Origin: Callaeas wilsoni
Lineage: Eukaryota > Chordata > Aves > Passeriformes > Callaeidae
NCBI GenBank assembly: GCA_013398955.1
Contig: VWPU01005008.1
Span: forward strand, 1 to 64,000
Length of the DNA: 64,000 nt
Reading direction: 5' to 3'
Below are positions 1 through 48,037 of this stretch, piece by piece (position 1 is the first letter of the stretch; each line of letters opens with the position of its first letter). Below the pieces are notes generated by a model, which made no database searches, was not told the origin of the DNA, and saw only the letters and a list, made by a program, of their open reading frames with translations. Made by a program: the position numbers and the translations under genes.

Positions 1-245
1 CAGCTCCCCGCGCCGCCGCCCCGGCGCCCCGAGCCGGCCGCCGCCTCTCCCCTCCGGCATGTTTTAAGCCCGGCCCTGCCCGCTCCCCTTCGGGCTTCCC
101 TACCCGCCGCCGTCGGGTCCCGTCCCGTTCCCCCCGCTCCGGTCCTTGCGCACCCCCCCACCCCCTCGAAGGGCCGGCGGCTGGGGGGCCGCGGGGGCGG
201 TGGGCGCCCGCGGGGGGCGAGGGCAGAAAAGCCCCGCTCGGCACC
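1..245 (+). promoter_or_regulatory. PRRX1: PRRX1 5'UTR / promoter-proximal CpG island
   Basis: This very GC- and CpG-rich sequence lies directly upstream of the PRRX1 start codon. High GC continues through exon 1 to about 1.9 kb, as in CpG-island promoters of developmental transcription factors. The transcription start cannot be placed: no TATA box is visible, and the window may begin inside the 5'UTR. An upstream ATG at 59-61 is followed by one codon and a TAA at 65-67, giving a two-codon uORF that ends 178 bases before the main start. The better-known limb-enhancer region of this gene lies further upstream, outside the window. Confidence 0.7.
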
Positions 246-36481
<36,236 letters not shown>

Positions 36482-37425
36482 CGGCTGGAGGCAGCTGCCT
36501 TGCAGAAGGAGAAAACACAACAACAGCGCCCGTCCTGCTTCGCAACTTGCTGAAAGACCAAAAAAAATATTAAAAAAAAAAAGAGAGAGAAGAACAGAAC
36601 AAAAAAAATAAAAGAAAAGAAAAAAAGAAAAAAAAAAAAGAAGAAAAAAAAGCCAACCCTCACCCAGAACTGAACACGGGGAGCAAACCGAACCTGTGAG
36701 TGATAAGGTTCCTCCTTCCTTTTGGGATAATGCCACCATAATTTTTTTTTCTTGTTATTGTCGGGTTTATTGCTTCTGCTCAATATACTACGAGCTTCTT
36801 CAGTAAAGGACAGTCTCACCCTTGCTGGTTTCCATTTTTGTACGGGACTGCAAAAAGAAACCTCTGCCAGTCTCAGCCCATGGACAAGTCCCACCACCAC
36901 CATGCTGAGATGCAAAGCTTGCTCGTCTCCCCGCTGCCCCAGCTCACCCTAGAAGAAGAATTTGTTTGGTCACCACTTTCCATGATATCCACTCGACCCT
37001 CGTCCCTCCAGCCCCTTGTGCCACAGAGGCAGCACGTTCCTGGTAGTCTGTGAGAAGCCCGTTTAACGCACCAAGATGGATTCATGCTGTCTGAGTTGCC
37101 TGGAAAACCTCCTGGGGCTCTGCAGAGCTCCACTGTTTTGTTGAGTATTCCCGGCGCTGCTGCCTCGAAAAGCCAAAGAAGAGAGAAAAGCCAACGTGGG
37201 TGTGTGAGCAGGGGGAGTGTAGCAGGGGGATCTCTCTGTAGTGCCAAGAACAGGACTGTCAGGACACTCCTTTCTATGCCTTACAGTTTGTGCCACAGGG
37301 AAAGGCGTTGTCCAGATGCATTTGTTTTATATATACTGTATATATTTATATATATAAGATAATACATGCAAGCTTGGTTGGTGTTTTTTATTAAACAAAA
37401 TAAAATCCATTGAAAACATTCAGGA
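36482..37425 (+). other. PRRX1: PRRX1 proximal 3'UTR with poly(A) signal
   Basis: After the stop comes unique sequence, then a nearly pure A/G tract (36558-36652), further unique sequence and an AT-dinucleotide stretch (37328-37362). ATTAAA at 37390-37395 and AATAAA at 37399-37404 are followed by GATGTTTGTGCTG (37423-37435), a GU-rich downstream element. Cleavage is therefore expected near 37420, giving a 3'UTR of about 0.94 kb. The A/G tract can prime oligo-dT internally and may confuse RNA-seq 3'-end calls. Confidence 0.7.
37399..37404 (+). terminator. PRRX1: Proximal polyadenylation signal AATAAA
   Basis: A canonical hexamer with a second variant hexamer ATTAAA 9 bp upstream and a GU-rich element about 20-30 bp downstream. 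Confidence 0.65.
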
Positions 37426-39965
37426 TGTTTGTGCTGCATCCAGGTGGAGCTGTGCCTTGAAATTCCAGCCACAGCCTCTCTCACCCTTGTCAGAGCTCTC
37501 CCCTGCAGCCTTGGGCAGCACTGGAAAAGGCAGCTCACGTCCTCCCGTGAGAAACCCCGAAGAAGTGGTGCTGGAGGGAGCCACACTCCTTTGCAGATTT
37601 TCCCCGTGGGCAGCTTCACAGAACACGAGAAGGATCTCCTCTCCAGTCAGACAGGTTCGTGTGGCTCCTGGGAGCACGCAGGGACATCCCCAGGCAGTCT
37701 CTGCCAGCCCCTCCGAGCAGAAGTGATGTCTCAGCAGGAGCACCCCACCAACGATCCCAGTTCCCATAACGCTGCTCAGTAAGGCTTGTCCTGTTACCCG
37801 AACCATTTTCCCTACCTGCTGTCCTCCCTCTGGGCTCCACAGACCTAATTAGGACCTAATTTATTTATCTCCATGAGGAGTAGAGGAGATGCAGCCCAAA
37901 AGGCATTCCTTCCCCACAAGCATCCTGAGGAAATTAGGATCTATTCTTGTTGCTGGTGATGCCTGCCTCTCACATTTGGGGGAGGAGGGGGTTGGGTTAT
38001 GATAAATAGCACTCGTGTCCAAACTGGGATGGACTTGGCCATGGAACAGTCCCACTGAAAGCAGCAGAGCTGCTCCATGGCCCAGGCTGGACCAGAAGGG
38101 AAGGAGAATGAAGCTCAGACATGAGAAATACTTCTGGTAGAGTGCCTCAGATCTCTATCCTGGTGTTTGCTGCAGACAGCCCGGGCATATGTAGATGTCT
38201 GACAGTGGGCTTCGATAGTCTAAATCAGCATGTCGCAGGAAATGAGGAATAAATCTCTTTAAAGTGTAGGTGAAAATTAAACTGGCAGAGGATGAATGGA
38301 AATCCAGCCAAAGTATTTGAGCTAGCACTAGGAAAAAAGCCCCAAATCCAAACTGGAGTAAGTTGTGCCTGTGATCGTATGCATTGCTGCTGGATTTTTT
38401 TTTCCTCCATGTGTGGGTATTTTTGAGGGAAAAAAAAAAACCTAATTGTGATCAGGACAAAAAGCTGCAAGTCACAGGCAGAACACCAGGGAAAGGGAGG
38501 CAGGGCAAGCACTGTGTTTTAAGAAATCCATCGTGTTCTGTTTGATCGCTTTTTTTGGCCACCTGCAGTCCGGAGAACCTAATGTGTGTAAACCAAAATA
38601 TTTCTGTCCTGCATAGCGTGGGTCCAGCTCCTAGAGCCAAGTGATCATGTTGGAAATCTCAGCCTGCACTTAGAAACTCACTCCTGCTTCCTGTGCCTGC
38701 ACAAACACACAGACTGTTGAAGGATGTGGTCAGAAAGGACCCAGTGCCGTGTAACATTACTCAAGGCTGAACTGGTTGTTGAGTACCTTAAGCTGGTGCT
38801 CTCCACTCTCCTGGCCACCCTCCTCCACAATCCACCAACATCCCAGCAGTGACAGCAGCCTGGATGGATTCCCCTGTGCTGGCCTGAGCGCTCACCCTGG
38901 AGGTTCAGCTCTTTCCCTTGGTGTCTCGCTGGCCTGTGGCTTTCCCCCAGTCTTTGCTCAGCTTTTCTGCAGGAGAAGAACCGCCTTGAGCAGCTTTTTT
39001 TGCTGTCTGTGCAGGGACACCGCTTTCTGAGACAGTTCAAGGGAGCATGAAGCTCCTGGTGCCCCCTAAGCCAGCCGTGGACCGAGATCTCCACCCCACG
39101 CTGTGGCGTTTACATGAAGGGGCTCACAAATGCCTGTGCAAGCCCTTGCTCAGCCTCCTCACTTTATTAGTGTGAGCAATTGAGTTGTCCGGCACGGGGC
39201 TGCTCCTGCAGGAAGGCTGTGGGAGCTTTTGCACTTCCAGTTTGAGCTGGGTCTTGCCTCGGGTCGGGCTGCTTGGTCAGGGATGCCACCACAGCTGTCT
39301 GGGCTGTTGTCAGTTCGGGTAAGACCTTTCCATCCCCTCTGAGCTGGGCGTTGGGTGACCCAATATTGCTTTGTTTACATGGATTTACTAAACAGAGTCC
39401 AGCTGGATGAACAGACAGCTTTTGGGGTTTGTTTCTTATTTGCTGATGACCTCAGCCAAAAGACAGCGACTTGTTGTCGATCAAGCCAAAGTGAAATTTT
39501 ATGATTGTGTATGTTTAATCTGTATTTTATTAAACCATGTAAATATATGTGCAAATCAAGGGCCTTATTCTCAAAGCGTGGAGTTCTCCAGGGTTTCAGT
39601 GGTTTTGCAGCTGTAGCTCTAGGAAGTTGCCATGGTGACCACTGGTATCATTACGTTTGGGTACCATTCAGGGGAGAAAATGTGTCTTAAGGCATTTTCC
39701 TCTTGCCTACTCTGTACGAGCACTATTTTCCCAGGCTCCCCCTTTCTCAACAGAGAAATAGGTGACTGGTTCCCTCAAAGTGGGAATTTTGAGCATGGCA
39801 GGGATGGATGACTGACGAGGCTACCAGAGCTTGACGCGTGAAGCCACGGGATTTCCAGACGGAAGTGTATCCTGTAAATTATCTCTTGCTTTGTGATGTA
39901 AAATGTACAGTGTTTGCACTAGAATAGAAATGATCATTTCCAATAAAAGGGGGAAGGGACTCCCC
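37426..39965 (+). other. PRRX1: Probable extended 3'UTR of PRRX1 to a distal poly(A) site
   Basis: No open frame looks coding. Near the end there are four TGTA motifs (39866, 39873, 39897, 39904), then AATAAA (39942-39947) and, about 45 bp later, TCTGTGTCACGTGTTGCTG as a GU-rich downstream element. This is a textbook + strand cleavage site with PRRX1 as the only upstream + strand gene. An AT-rich stretch at 39480-39560 (TTTAATCTGTATTTTATTAA, TGTAAATATATG) also looks like conserved 3'UTR. A long PRRX1B 3'UTR of about 3.5 kb is the simplest reading. An independent non-coding transcript is the alternative. Confidence 0.5.
39942..39947 (+). terminator. PRRX1: Distal polyadenylation signal AATAAA
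   Basis: A canonical hexamer preceded by four TGTA motifs within 80 bp and followed by a GU-rich stretch at about 39990-40010. Motif organisation is stronger than at the proximal site. Confidence 0.55.
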
Positions 39966-42833
39966 AATCCTTTCTATAAGCTGCCACATCTGTGTCACGT
40001 GTTGCTGCCCTGAGGTGTCCTACAGCGTTGGTTGGGGCTGGGAACTCTCTGGAGCCTTGCTGGGGGGAGGGAACAGGGGGACTGGAACCCGTGGAGCTGG
40101 GCTTGGGGTCAGGCAGCTGCAAGTTCAGCAGCAGTGTAAGGCAGGAAACACCCACAAAGCCTTCTCCTAGGAGAGATGGTGTTCAGGAGGAGTCGAGACA
40201 CGCCCAGGGCTTTGTCCTCAGCTCCCTACACCCCACCGGGCTGGTGAGACACCAGGTGGGGCTGAACGTGGGGCAGAAGGGGAGCAGGGGGGTCTCCCTT
40301 CAGAGAAGGGAGGTGAGGGAGGGATGGACATCCCCGTGTGGGAGCAGGGGATGGGTGACCAGCAGGGAAGGAGAGAAACCAACAGATGAAGAGAGGAAAA
40401 GGGTTGAGTCCCATCACCTGTGCAGGAGGGAACAGAGCTGGGCTCAGCAGGGAAATCTCCCCAGTGCAAAGCAAGGCAGGTGGTCAGAAGGAGCTCAGAG
40501 GGTCATCAGGGCTAATTAGTGAGGGCTGTTAAAGTAGGGGTGGAGGTGGTGCTGTCTTTGCTGAAGATCTGAAGCTGGCCTGCAGTCGGTGAGTTGTGCT
40601 TCAGGGCTCGGGTCTCTGCTGGGAGCTGCAGTTGGCTGGAGGGAGATGCGGGGTCTGGGGCTCGTGGGCTTCTGCAACTCCCCGTCTTGGTGGCTAAATG
40701 ATTAATTCAGATTTGAGCCATCTGTTGGGAGTCTGGAGTGTGTCTGGGTTGGCATCCTATTTCCCTGCTGATGTGGCTTCTGACCCTCCCTGGGCAGTTA
40801 CATTTCAGCAGGGCAGTCCCCAGAGAGACCCCCTTAAGGGAAGATGGGTACCTCTGCAAGGCCCTCAGCAGTCAGCCAAGCTTGCATTCCTTGGAAAGCT
40901 GATTATTCGCTCCTCTGAAGCTGAAATAATAATAATATCACCCTCTTGCTTATTATTTCTTGATTGCCAAAAGAAGTAGGCTTGTAAATAGCATCGCTTC
41001 CAAGTTGATTTTGAGACTGGAGCGGTTTGGAGCGAGTTGAAACAAGCTGTGGATGTCCATGCAGACCTGCAGCCAGCTCCTCTGAGCCACGTTTGGGCAG
41101 GTGTCCATCTCCTGGCCTGGCTCTGCCGTGCTGTGACTCCTCACCTGATGGCTCCAGCTCTCAGTTTGGCTGGGATTTTCCAGCAGGATCACTGAGAACT
41201 GTGGCACAAGCAGGGACAGCGTCCCCTCACTCCCGGGCATACACTGCACACCTGCAGTGCTCCCCCCAGGGCAGCAGACACCTGATGGACCTGGGCTTCT
41301 GCTTCGTGGCAAAGCCACATCTCCTGCTCACCTCTCAGTGCCAGGAGAGCCCCTGGCTGTCTCCATGCCTGAGGGTTTGCCCACGGGGGCTTTACTGCTC
41401 ACCCTTCCCCTTCTGCCCCTCCAGTGAGATCCCAGGGGAGCAGGGGCGATGCTCAGCAGCTTCTTTGGGTCTCTGCAGCCTGGGTTTGGGGCTTAGCACT
41501 GCTCCTGGGCTCACCCTCTTGTCTTGTCCAGCCTTCCTGCCTGCTGTTTTTCTGCCCCCCAGCTGCCTAAAAGCCTTCTTACTTTGTCATCCTTTCATCT
41601 TAACAATGCCTTTCAGCCAGCTCTGGCTCAAGTGGGTTATTCTGTGTCTCTGCCTCTTCAGCAGATGTGATGAAATCACATCAAGCAGCAAAATCCAGGG
41701 GAACAGAAGGAACGGGGGAAACCCCAGCTCCTTTCACAAGCCAGGAGAACCTGTGTGTCCTACCAGCAGATGTTCAACAGATGCAGTGTGCACTCAAGGG
41801 GCTTCAGAAAATAGGGCCTTGCAAAAAAAAAAAAAGTCTCTGAGAGGGTAGGCAGGCAGGCAGTCACTTTTGGGGGGCTGGAGAGGGCCATATGCTGTGT
41901 CCAAACCTTCTTCCACGGCCCTGATGGCTGCTGTGGGGCAGGAGGGCATCCGTGGGGCTGCTGGCATCGGAGTGACCTGGGTGGGAGAAGCCTGGCAAAG
42001 GCTGGGGCATCATCCGAGAGCCAGGTGTTGATGGTGAAATGACACTGAAAGGAGTGGCCCCTCCCAGGGTGGGGCTGGGACATGGCTGTGCCTTGTCCTT
42101 CCCTGCAGCCTCCCAGTCCTGAAGAGACCTGGGATGGGACCTCAAGGTCTCCAGCTGTGCAGGTAAAGCTCGAGTGACTTTGGTGGGGTGGGGGATTGAC
42201 ATCTCTGTGCCACGGCAGGGAAATGGGCTGTGGGACTTGACAGCAGGCTGAAGGATGATAAATGGCAACCAGCACCTTACAATGTCTCATTTTTTTTTTT
42301 TTTTTTAAATAACATTTTAAGGTCAGAGTTACTCTTTCCAGCGTCGTGGCCAAATTTTGCTGTGTGTCTGGCTGGAGTCCCTCACAGGCTCGGACAGACA
42401 CTGCTTTCCTTTGCTCCCTGCCTCTGCCTGTCCGAGCCATGCCAGACGTTGTCTCACAGCCCAGAGGTGGTTTCAGAGCAGGGCCAGGTGGAGCCCTCCT
42501 TTCGAATGGGGGGAGCTAAAATTAGCCAGGCTATAAACCTATCTCGGGACACCAGCAAGCACCACCTTTCAGTGGCCAGGCAGTGGGCTCGGTCCCACTT
42601 GCCCAAAAAGCTGCTGTGTGAAGGAGATGAGTGCTCTCCATGGCCACCCCCAAGGAGCAGAGGAGAGGTGGTGAGCTTTCCTCGAGGTGAGAATGGGAGG
42701 TGTGAGGGTTTCTCACTCCCCAGAAGAGGAGCTCAGGTGAGAGCTGTCCTTTCTGGGCAGCGCTCTCAGCACACACCAGCAGCCAGGGGACGAGCCAGGT
42801 CCCTCCCACGCTGGAAGGAGGGACTTGTGTGAC
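39966..42833. other. Intergenic DNA downstream of PRRX1
   Basis: GC-moderate unique sequence. Open frames of up to 274 codons exist (for example 41027-41851 on +), but their translations are rich in Ser, Cys, Pro and Trp, lack recognisable domains and end in a poly-A-encoded Lys run. I consider them non-coding. A poly-A run (41824-41835), a poly-T run (42290-42306) and a small cluster of AATAAT motifs (40924-40937) are the only local features. Confidence 0.6.
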
Positions 42834-43408
42834 TGTGATGCCTTAGGATTTTAGCTTTTATATTTTCATGTATTTGTAATCCTGCAATTCTTTAGTGTAT
42901 AAAGAATTCTTGTGTGACTGTGATACCTTAGGATTTTAGCTTTTATATTTTCATGTATTTGTAATCCTGCAATTCTTTAGTGTGTAACTCTGAGCTCCAT
43001 ACAGAGTGTGCGCAACTGCTTTTCCCATTTTGGTCAGACACAACAATTCCGCTCCAGGCCTGAGAATCAAGGACACCTCACTGTCTCAGGCCCCGAGCAA
43101 TGGAAACAAAAGTGAGTTGGGGGGGGAGCAAACGGAGAGATTGGGACTGCACTGCCTGAAGCTGGAATTGGACAATTAACCTCTGATTGCAAATGGACAG
43201 AACTTCTATCTGTCCCAAAAACGTGTGGCTGTGTCCATCCTGGGTGCAGTCTCTGTGAGACCCCTGCACTGCCCAAGGTGTGCCCTGGGAAGGCCTTTTA
43301 ATAAATTTTAAAAATTTAAATAATAATAAAAATATAAATAACAAAAAAAAATACCCTTTATCCTTTAACTCTGTCTAGCCTCTGTTCCAGGTCAGCCTCT
43401 CCAAGGCA
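42834..43408 (+). mobile_element. LTR-like interspersed repeat, copy 1 (with 84-bp internal duplication)
   Basis: This copy shares roughly 450 bp with the copy at 52202-52648, from TGTGATGCCTTAGG to CTCTCCAAGGCA. TG...CA ends, a TATA-like TTTTATATTTTC near the start and an ATAAA signal about 100 bp before the end suggest a solo LTR of an endogenous retrovirus. No gag, pol or env sequence is adjacent, and no clear target-site duplication is visible. The first 84 bp are tandemly duplicated (42834-42917 and 42918-43001), and an AT-rich stretch of about 45 bp (43300-43352) is absent from the other copy. Confidence 0.6.
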
Positions 43409-46400
43409 TCAGCTGCACCCCACAGGACTGCCCAGCTGTTGTAGCAGTGCAGGTAGAAATGGTGTCTGCAGCAGCTGCTGTGCTGGGGAGTCTCCAGCAG
43501 ACACGTGGGCTGATGTGGCTGAGCTGAGGCTCATCCTCCTTCAGACCTGGGACTGAACTGTTTTCTAGTCAGCCCCATCGTTTCCTCCCCTGCCTCAGCA
43601 AAGAGATGTGAGTCTTGCAGATACAGGCCCCTCAGGGAATTGGGATATCTTGGAGGAGAGCTGAGCTCTTTGCTCATCTTTGTGAGGGCTGGATGGGACA
43701 AGGAGCCAGAGAACTCTGCCACGTGCCCTCTCTTGCTGCTGCCTCCCACAGCAAAGCAGCATCTTGTGGGAATCTTGTCCCATCCTCGGAGGGGTGGGAC
43801 AGCAGCACCTCCCCGAACTGGCTGCAGGACAAAGGCCTCCTGGACCATGTTGAAGTCCTTATCTGAGAGGCTAGTACAGCTCTCCAGGCTGGCAGAAGAT
43901 TTGTTGCCGTGGCTGAAGGCTGTATCTAAAGCCAGTTGAAAAATGGAGTTTCTTTTCCTGTGGCAGCTTCCAAGATTTACATATTTGACTTCTTCCCAAA
44001 TCAGGCTGAGCAGTGGAAATCTCTAAAAATACTGCAAGGAAAATGCAAATATGCACAGGCATGGCAGGAGAGCTGACACGATAGATTTTCCAGCTTTGCT
44101 GGAGAGGACCACGTCGAGCTTTAGGAAAACACTCCAAGAAAACTGTTGCATCTCAGCAGTGTCTGTCTTTGTGCCCCAAGTGAAGTGTCCGAGGGATGCT
44201 CCACATCCTGGCTGGTTTCCCTGTTGTGGGCCAGTTGTAGGTGTCTCCTCTGAGTGCACAGTGAGCCCTGGCTCAGCACAGGGGATGGATCTGGACAGTA
44301 ATTGTGTGCACAGGCAAAACAGCTCTGCAAACTCGAGGACAACCCACGTCCCTGCTCCATTCCCATCAGCCGGCTCTTTTAAGGCCGTGGTGACCTCACA
44401 GTGCTACCTAGACTGAGAGTCAGGGTGGGAAGAGCAGAACCCCAGGAGAATGGGCTGCCCAAAAGCACAGGAACCCGGGCTGGGAGTCATGGTGATGTGC
44501 TAACTGCTTATTTTGGCAATGCATGATACTCCTTTTTTTTCTTTTCTTATTTTTTTTCTTTCCCTTTGCAAACCATTTGTCAAGGTGGGGTTTCACTGGT
44601 GGAATGCAAATGTCCAAGAAGATTTTCAGAGGTAAATGGGAGAATCCTTCCAGTGCAATGGCTTGCCTGTCACAAGAGGCCAGAGGTGAAGCTCCTCCAC
44701 CATGGGGTGACTTCTCCCTCCTCAGTCTGCAGCTGTGGGGGGCACCTGTGGCCAAGCTCACTGCACCAAGGACAGCTTGCTGGCCAAATGTGGCATCTTG
44801 GGATGATAAATAGTAATGATCTGTCTTTGATTTCACCTCTCTTATTTTAGTGATGAATAGCTTCCATCACAGCGCGTGGAGGAGAAGCAGCTGCTGGCGG
44901 GGGGCAGGGTGGCTTCTCCAGGGTTTTTTGTTTTAATCGTGGCCTGAGTGAAAGTGACAGCCCGAAGATGAAGTATCTGCTGAAAGGAAATCGTGACTCT
45001 GGGTGACTCCACTTAGCTCCACGCCTGTGAAGAACTTATTTTTGTTGGACACTGAGGAACATGATTTCAACCGACTATGCACTTAAATGCCACTTCTGTC
45101 TGTGTTAATGCTCTTGGTTTGCAGTGTCTCTGGTGCCTGTGTTGGGAGCTCTTAGGCCAGCCTGGAGCCTTCTGTTGGAGCCTCTCCAGCCTTGCCAGGT
45201 ATGGGGTTTTTTGGTGGATCCGTGCTGCACTAAGGAATGAAAGCCATGACGCTGAACAGGGCTTTACCATCCCAAAGGAGACAAGAAAAGGTGGTGGCCT
45301 GCTCCCTGTTCCAGGGGAAGGACCCTTCCAGTGGGGCAGATGGATGCCAACAAATGGGGAGGATTTGTTGGGTGACACCTGGGCAACTCGCACCCGCCTG
45401 GTGACCATCCTCACTGGATGCCTCTTTCTGTGCCCAAGCTCTCGTGTCCTTTTCTGGATGTCTTGCAGTGCTCAGCACAACAAAACCCTGCTCTTCCCCC
45501 ACTGCTGGCCCAGAGCCAGCACCAAAATGTGGTTTTTTTGGGGCACACAGAGTGCTGTGTCATGTCCTGATGACGATGATGGCCTTGGTGTGGGCTGCTG
45601 TGGGGCTGGGGATGGATGGATGGACAGCAGAGAAGTTGGTCTACAGTGGGCATGGTCCTCCCACTGCCCCCTCTGCCAGGCTGGGGCTCCTGCCCATCCT
45701 CTGCCCATGGCAGAGATGGAGTTAAACATTCCATGTTGTTGCAGTGTGTTCCAACTGGTGCATCTTGTATCCAAGCACCAGGAATATGGGGGAGAACAGT
45801 TAAAAATAGCGGCTTCCAATGTTCCTGAAAAGAGAAAAAAAAAAAAAATAATGTTCTCATGTGCTCTGCTGGCTGCAGCTGCTGCTATGAAACAAAACAT
45901 TTCCCATCAACAGTTATTAGCCTTGGAGCCCGGGCTGCGATGCTGTTTATTGCAGTAAGAGTGGCTATCAAGAACGGAATAGCATCGGAATAGAAAAATC
46001 AGCAAAGTTACTACTTCATTAATTCCAAAAACCACGTCGTAGGCCACTAAGGGTGGCGAGAGGGGTGCTGCCCTTCCCCTGCACGGGAACCCTGGCACAG
46101 CCTTCACGCTGTGGCCGACCTTCAGCCCCCGGCGTTGCAGTGCAGGGCACCGAGGTGGCACAGGGCAGGGCACCGAGGTGGCACAGGGAGGGCGTGGACA
46201 GCCCTGCACACAGCCTGGGGGACATGCTCTGGGTCCCACAGAACAGCTCTCCTTCCCAGGAGGTGGCATTGCTGCACGCCTGCGACCTGAGGTGAATTTT
46301 GCTGCGTGTGCTGGCTTCGTTGAAACTAACAGGGAGAAGATGCTGAGCGGTAACGCTGATTTCTCACCATGTTTTTTGTTCGCCTTTCCTCGTTAAAGAA

Positions 46401-47814
46401 AAAGAAATGGAGGGAATTGTTAAGAGAAGGAGGAAAAAAAAAAAGGTTTTCCTGGCCAAAAGATACGCGGAAAAAATGCATCCAAAATCTTTCAAGAGAA
46501 GACTGAGCATGTGAAAAAGCCCTCCGAAACTCCTATGCACTCAAGTGTTACTATTTCAGTGAGTTTCTAACAGTCATAGTTTATTCGATGCTGTGTGATG
46601 CTGCCTGTGCTTGTTTTTCCTGGGATTTTGTCAAGGTACAGGCCATTAAAAAAGCACAGCTTGAAAACGCTGGTGGGCTTGGCCAGGATGGCAGCAGAGC
46701 TGTCCGTGTCTGTTATGAATGAGCAGCACACCCTCGGTTATCAATGAAAACGATGGGCTGGATGGAGCCGGGTGTCGAAGCGGGGTGTGTCACTTGTGAT
46801 CCCAGGGAGCCCCTGCTGCTGCCAGAGCCTGCTCAGAGCAGTGGATCCAAGAACTGGGCAGCAGGGAGGGAGATTTTGAACTTTTTGGTACCCTTTCACT
46901 GTGTTTTTTTTGGTCATTCACTGGAGGTGTGCGTTGCTCTATTCCATCTCTCGTCGTCCCAGGAATGCCTGTATCCCTCCTGATGTTGCATGGATGTATC
47001 CAATCACAAAACAGGGTTTTTTCCCTCCCAGCTGAGTGAAGGATATCTGAGTATCTGGAAAGTTCTGCAAACAGTAAATACTACTCTCAAGCCAAAGAGC
47101 TGTTGAATAGAGTAGCCAGAGCATGTCCTGGTCTCCTCTTGATGAGGCTGAATTGGTCATGGTGCTGCTTCCTTACAGAAACACCTGTGCTGCTGTTTGC
47201 ACAAATAAAGCCCAAACTCATCCTGGTAACTGCCAGGAGTGAAACATCTAAAGCTGATTTGATTCTCATCAAACCTGCCCTGTTTCATTCAGTCTCAACG
47301 AGAGCTGGAAAGCAAAGGTGATGCAGCTCCCAGCACTGATCCTTCAGGTCAGCAGTTCCAATGCTCTGCTCTGGAGCCTTGTTTCTCCCTGCAGCACCTG
47401 CTTCTTGGAATATCAATCACTTTCATACAGTTCTTTTAATCACATGAATCTTGTTGATGATGTATGTCTAGGCTTAGACCCAGAAGGGAACAATTTCAAC
47501 CCGAAGAGGTTCATCTTAAGAAGGACATTTTCTGCTGGAGCTTAAAGAAAAGCAATGCTCCAGAGCTCTCCCAGCGGGGAGAAAGATCTCCTGAACTTGC
47601 TGGACATGAGGATTTGTTCCTAACCATCATCTGGAAAAGCCCAGACACAGGGGCTCTGAGAAGCCACCTGCAACAGTGAATTTGTTTGTTTGTGATGCAG
47701 CTTGTCCCAAACTCTGACAGTTTGCACTTCAATAGCAGAGCTACGAAACGCTTGGAGCGCTTTGGGATAGATGGTCCTTCTCCATCTGTTGGATGTCCTG
47801 TACCCCCCCCATTA
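43409..47814. other. Intergenic DNA
   Basis: Unique GC-moderate sequence with small AT-rich pockets (43.97-44.06, 45.98-46.03, 46.39-46.66 kb). The pocket near 44.03 kb has TCTAAAAATACTGC and ATGCAAATATGCAC (octamer-like ATGCAAAT). The longest open frame (45077-45958 +, 293 codons) has no recognisable domain or codon character. I see no RNA gene and no repeat array. Confidence 0.55.
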
Positions 47815-48037
47815 CTTCCTGGGGTTCATCCCTACTCCAGGCATCCTGCTGCTCCTTCCAGGCTCCTCCTGGGGTTCATCCCTACTCCAGGCATCCTGCT
47901 GCTCCTTCCAGGCTCTCACTGCTGCTCCTTCCAGGCTCTTCCTGGGTTTCATCCCTACTCCAGGCATCCTGCTGCTCCTTCCAGGCTCTTCCTGGGGTTC
48001 ATCCCTACTCCAGGCATCCTGCTGCTGCTTCCAGGCT
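47815..48037 (+). repeat. 50-bp minisatellite, four full units and one partial
   Basis: Units begin at 47815, 47865, 47938 and 47988, and a 23-bp truncated unit (47915-47937) interrupts them. The unit includes CCTGGGGTTCATCCCTACTC and CAGGCATCCTGCTGCTCC. Copies differ by only one or two bases, so the array is recent or homogenised. Because 50 is not a multiple of 3, each frame shifts between units, and the open frames across it are chance. Confidence 0.9.

Noticed and set aside
41027..41851. 274-codon + strand frame in the intergenic region
   Set aside because: No domain, Ser/Cys/Pro-rich chance composition, ends in a poly-A-encoded Lys run, no splice or start context.
45077..45958. 293-codon + strand frame
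   Set aside because: Although long, it has no recognisable motif and overlaps equally long frames on the other strand. Its Lys run comes from a poly-A tract.
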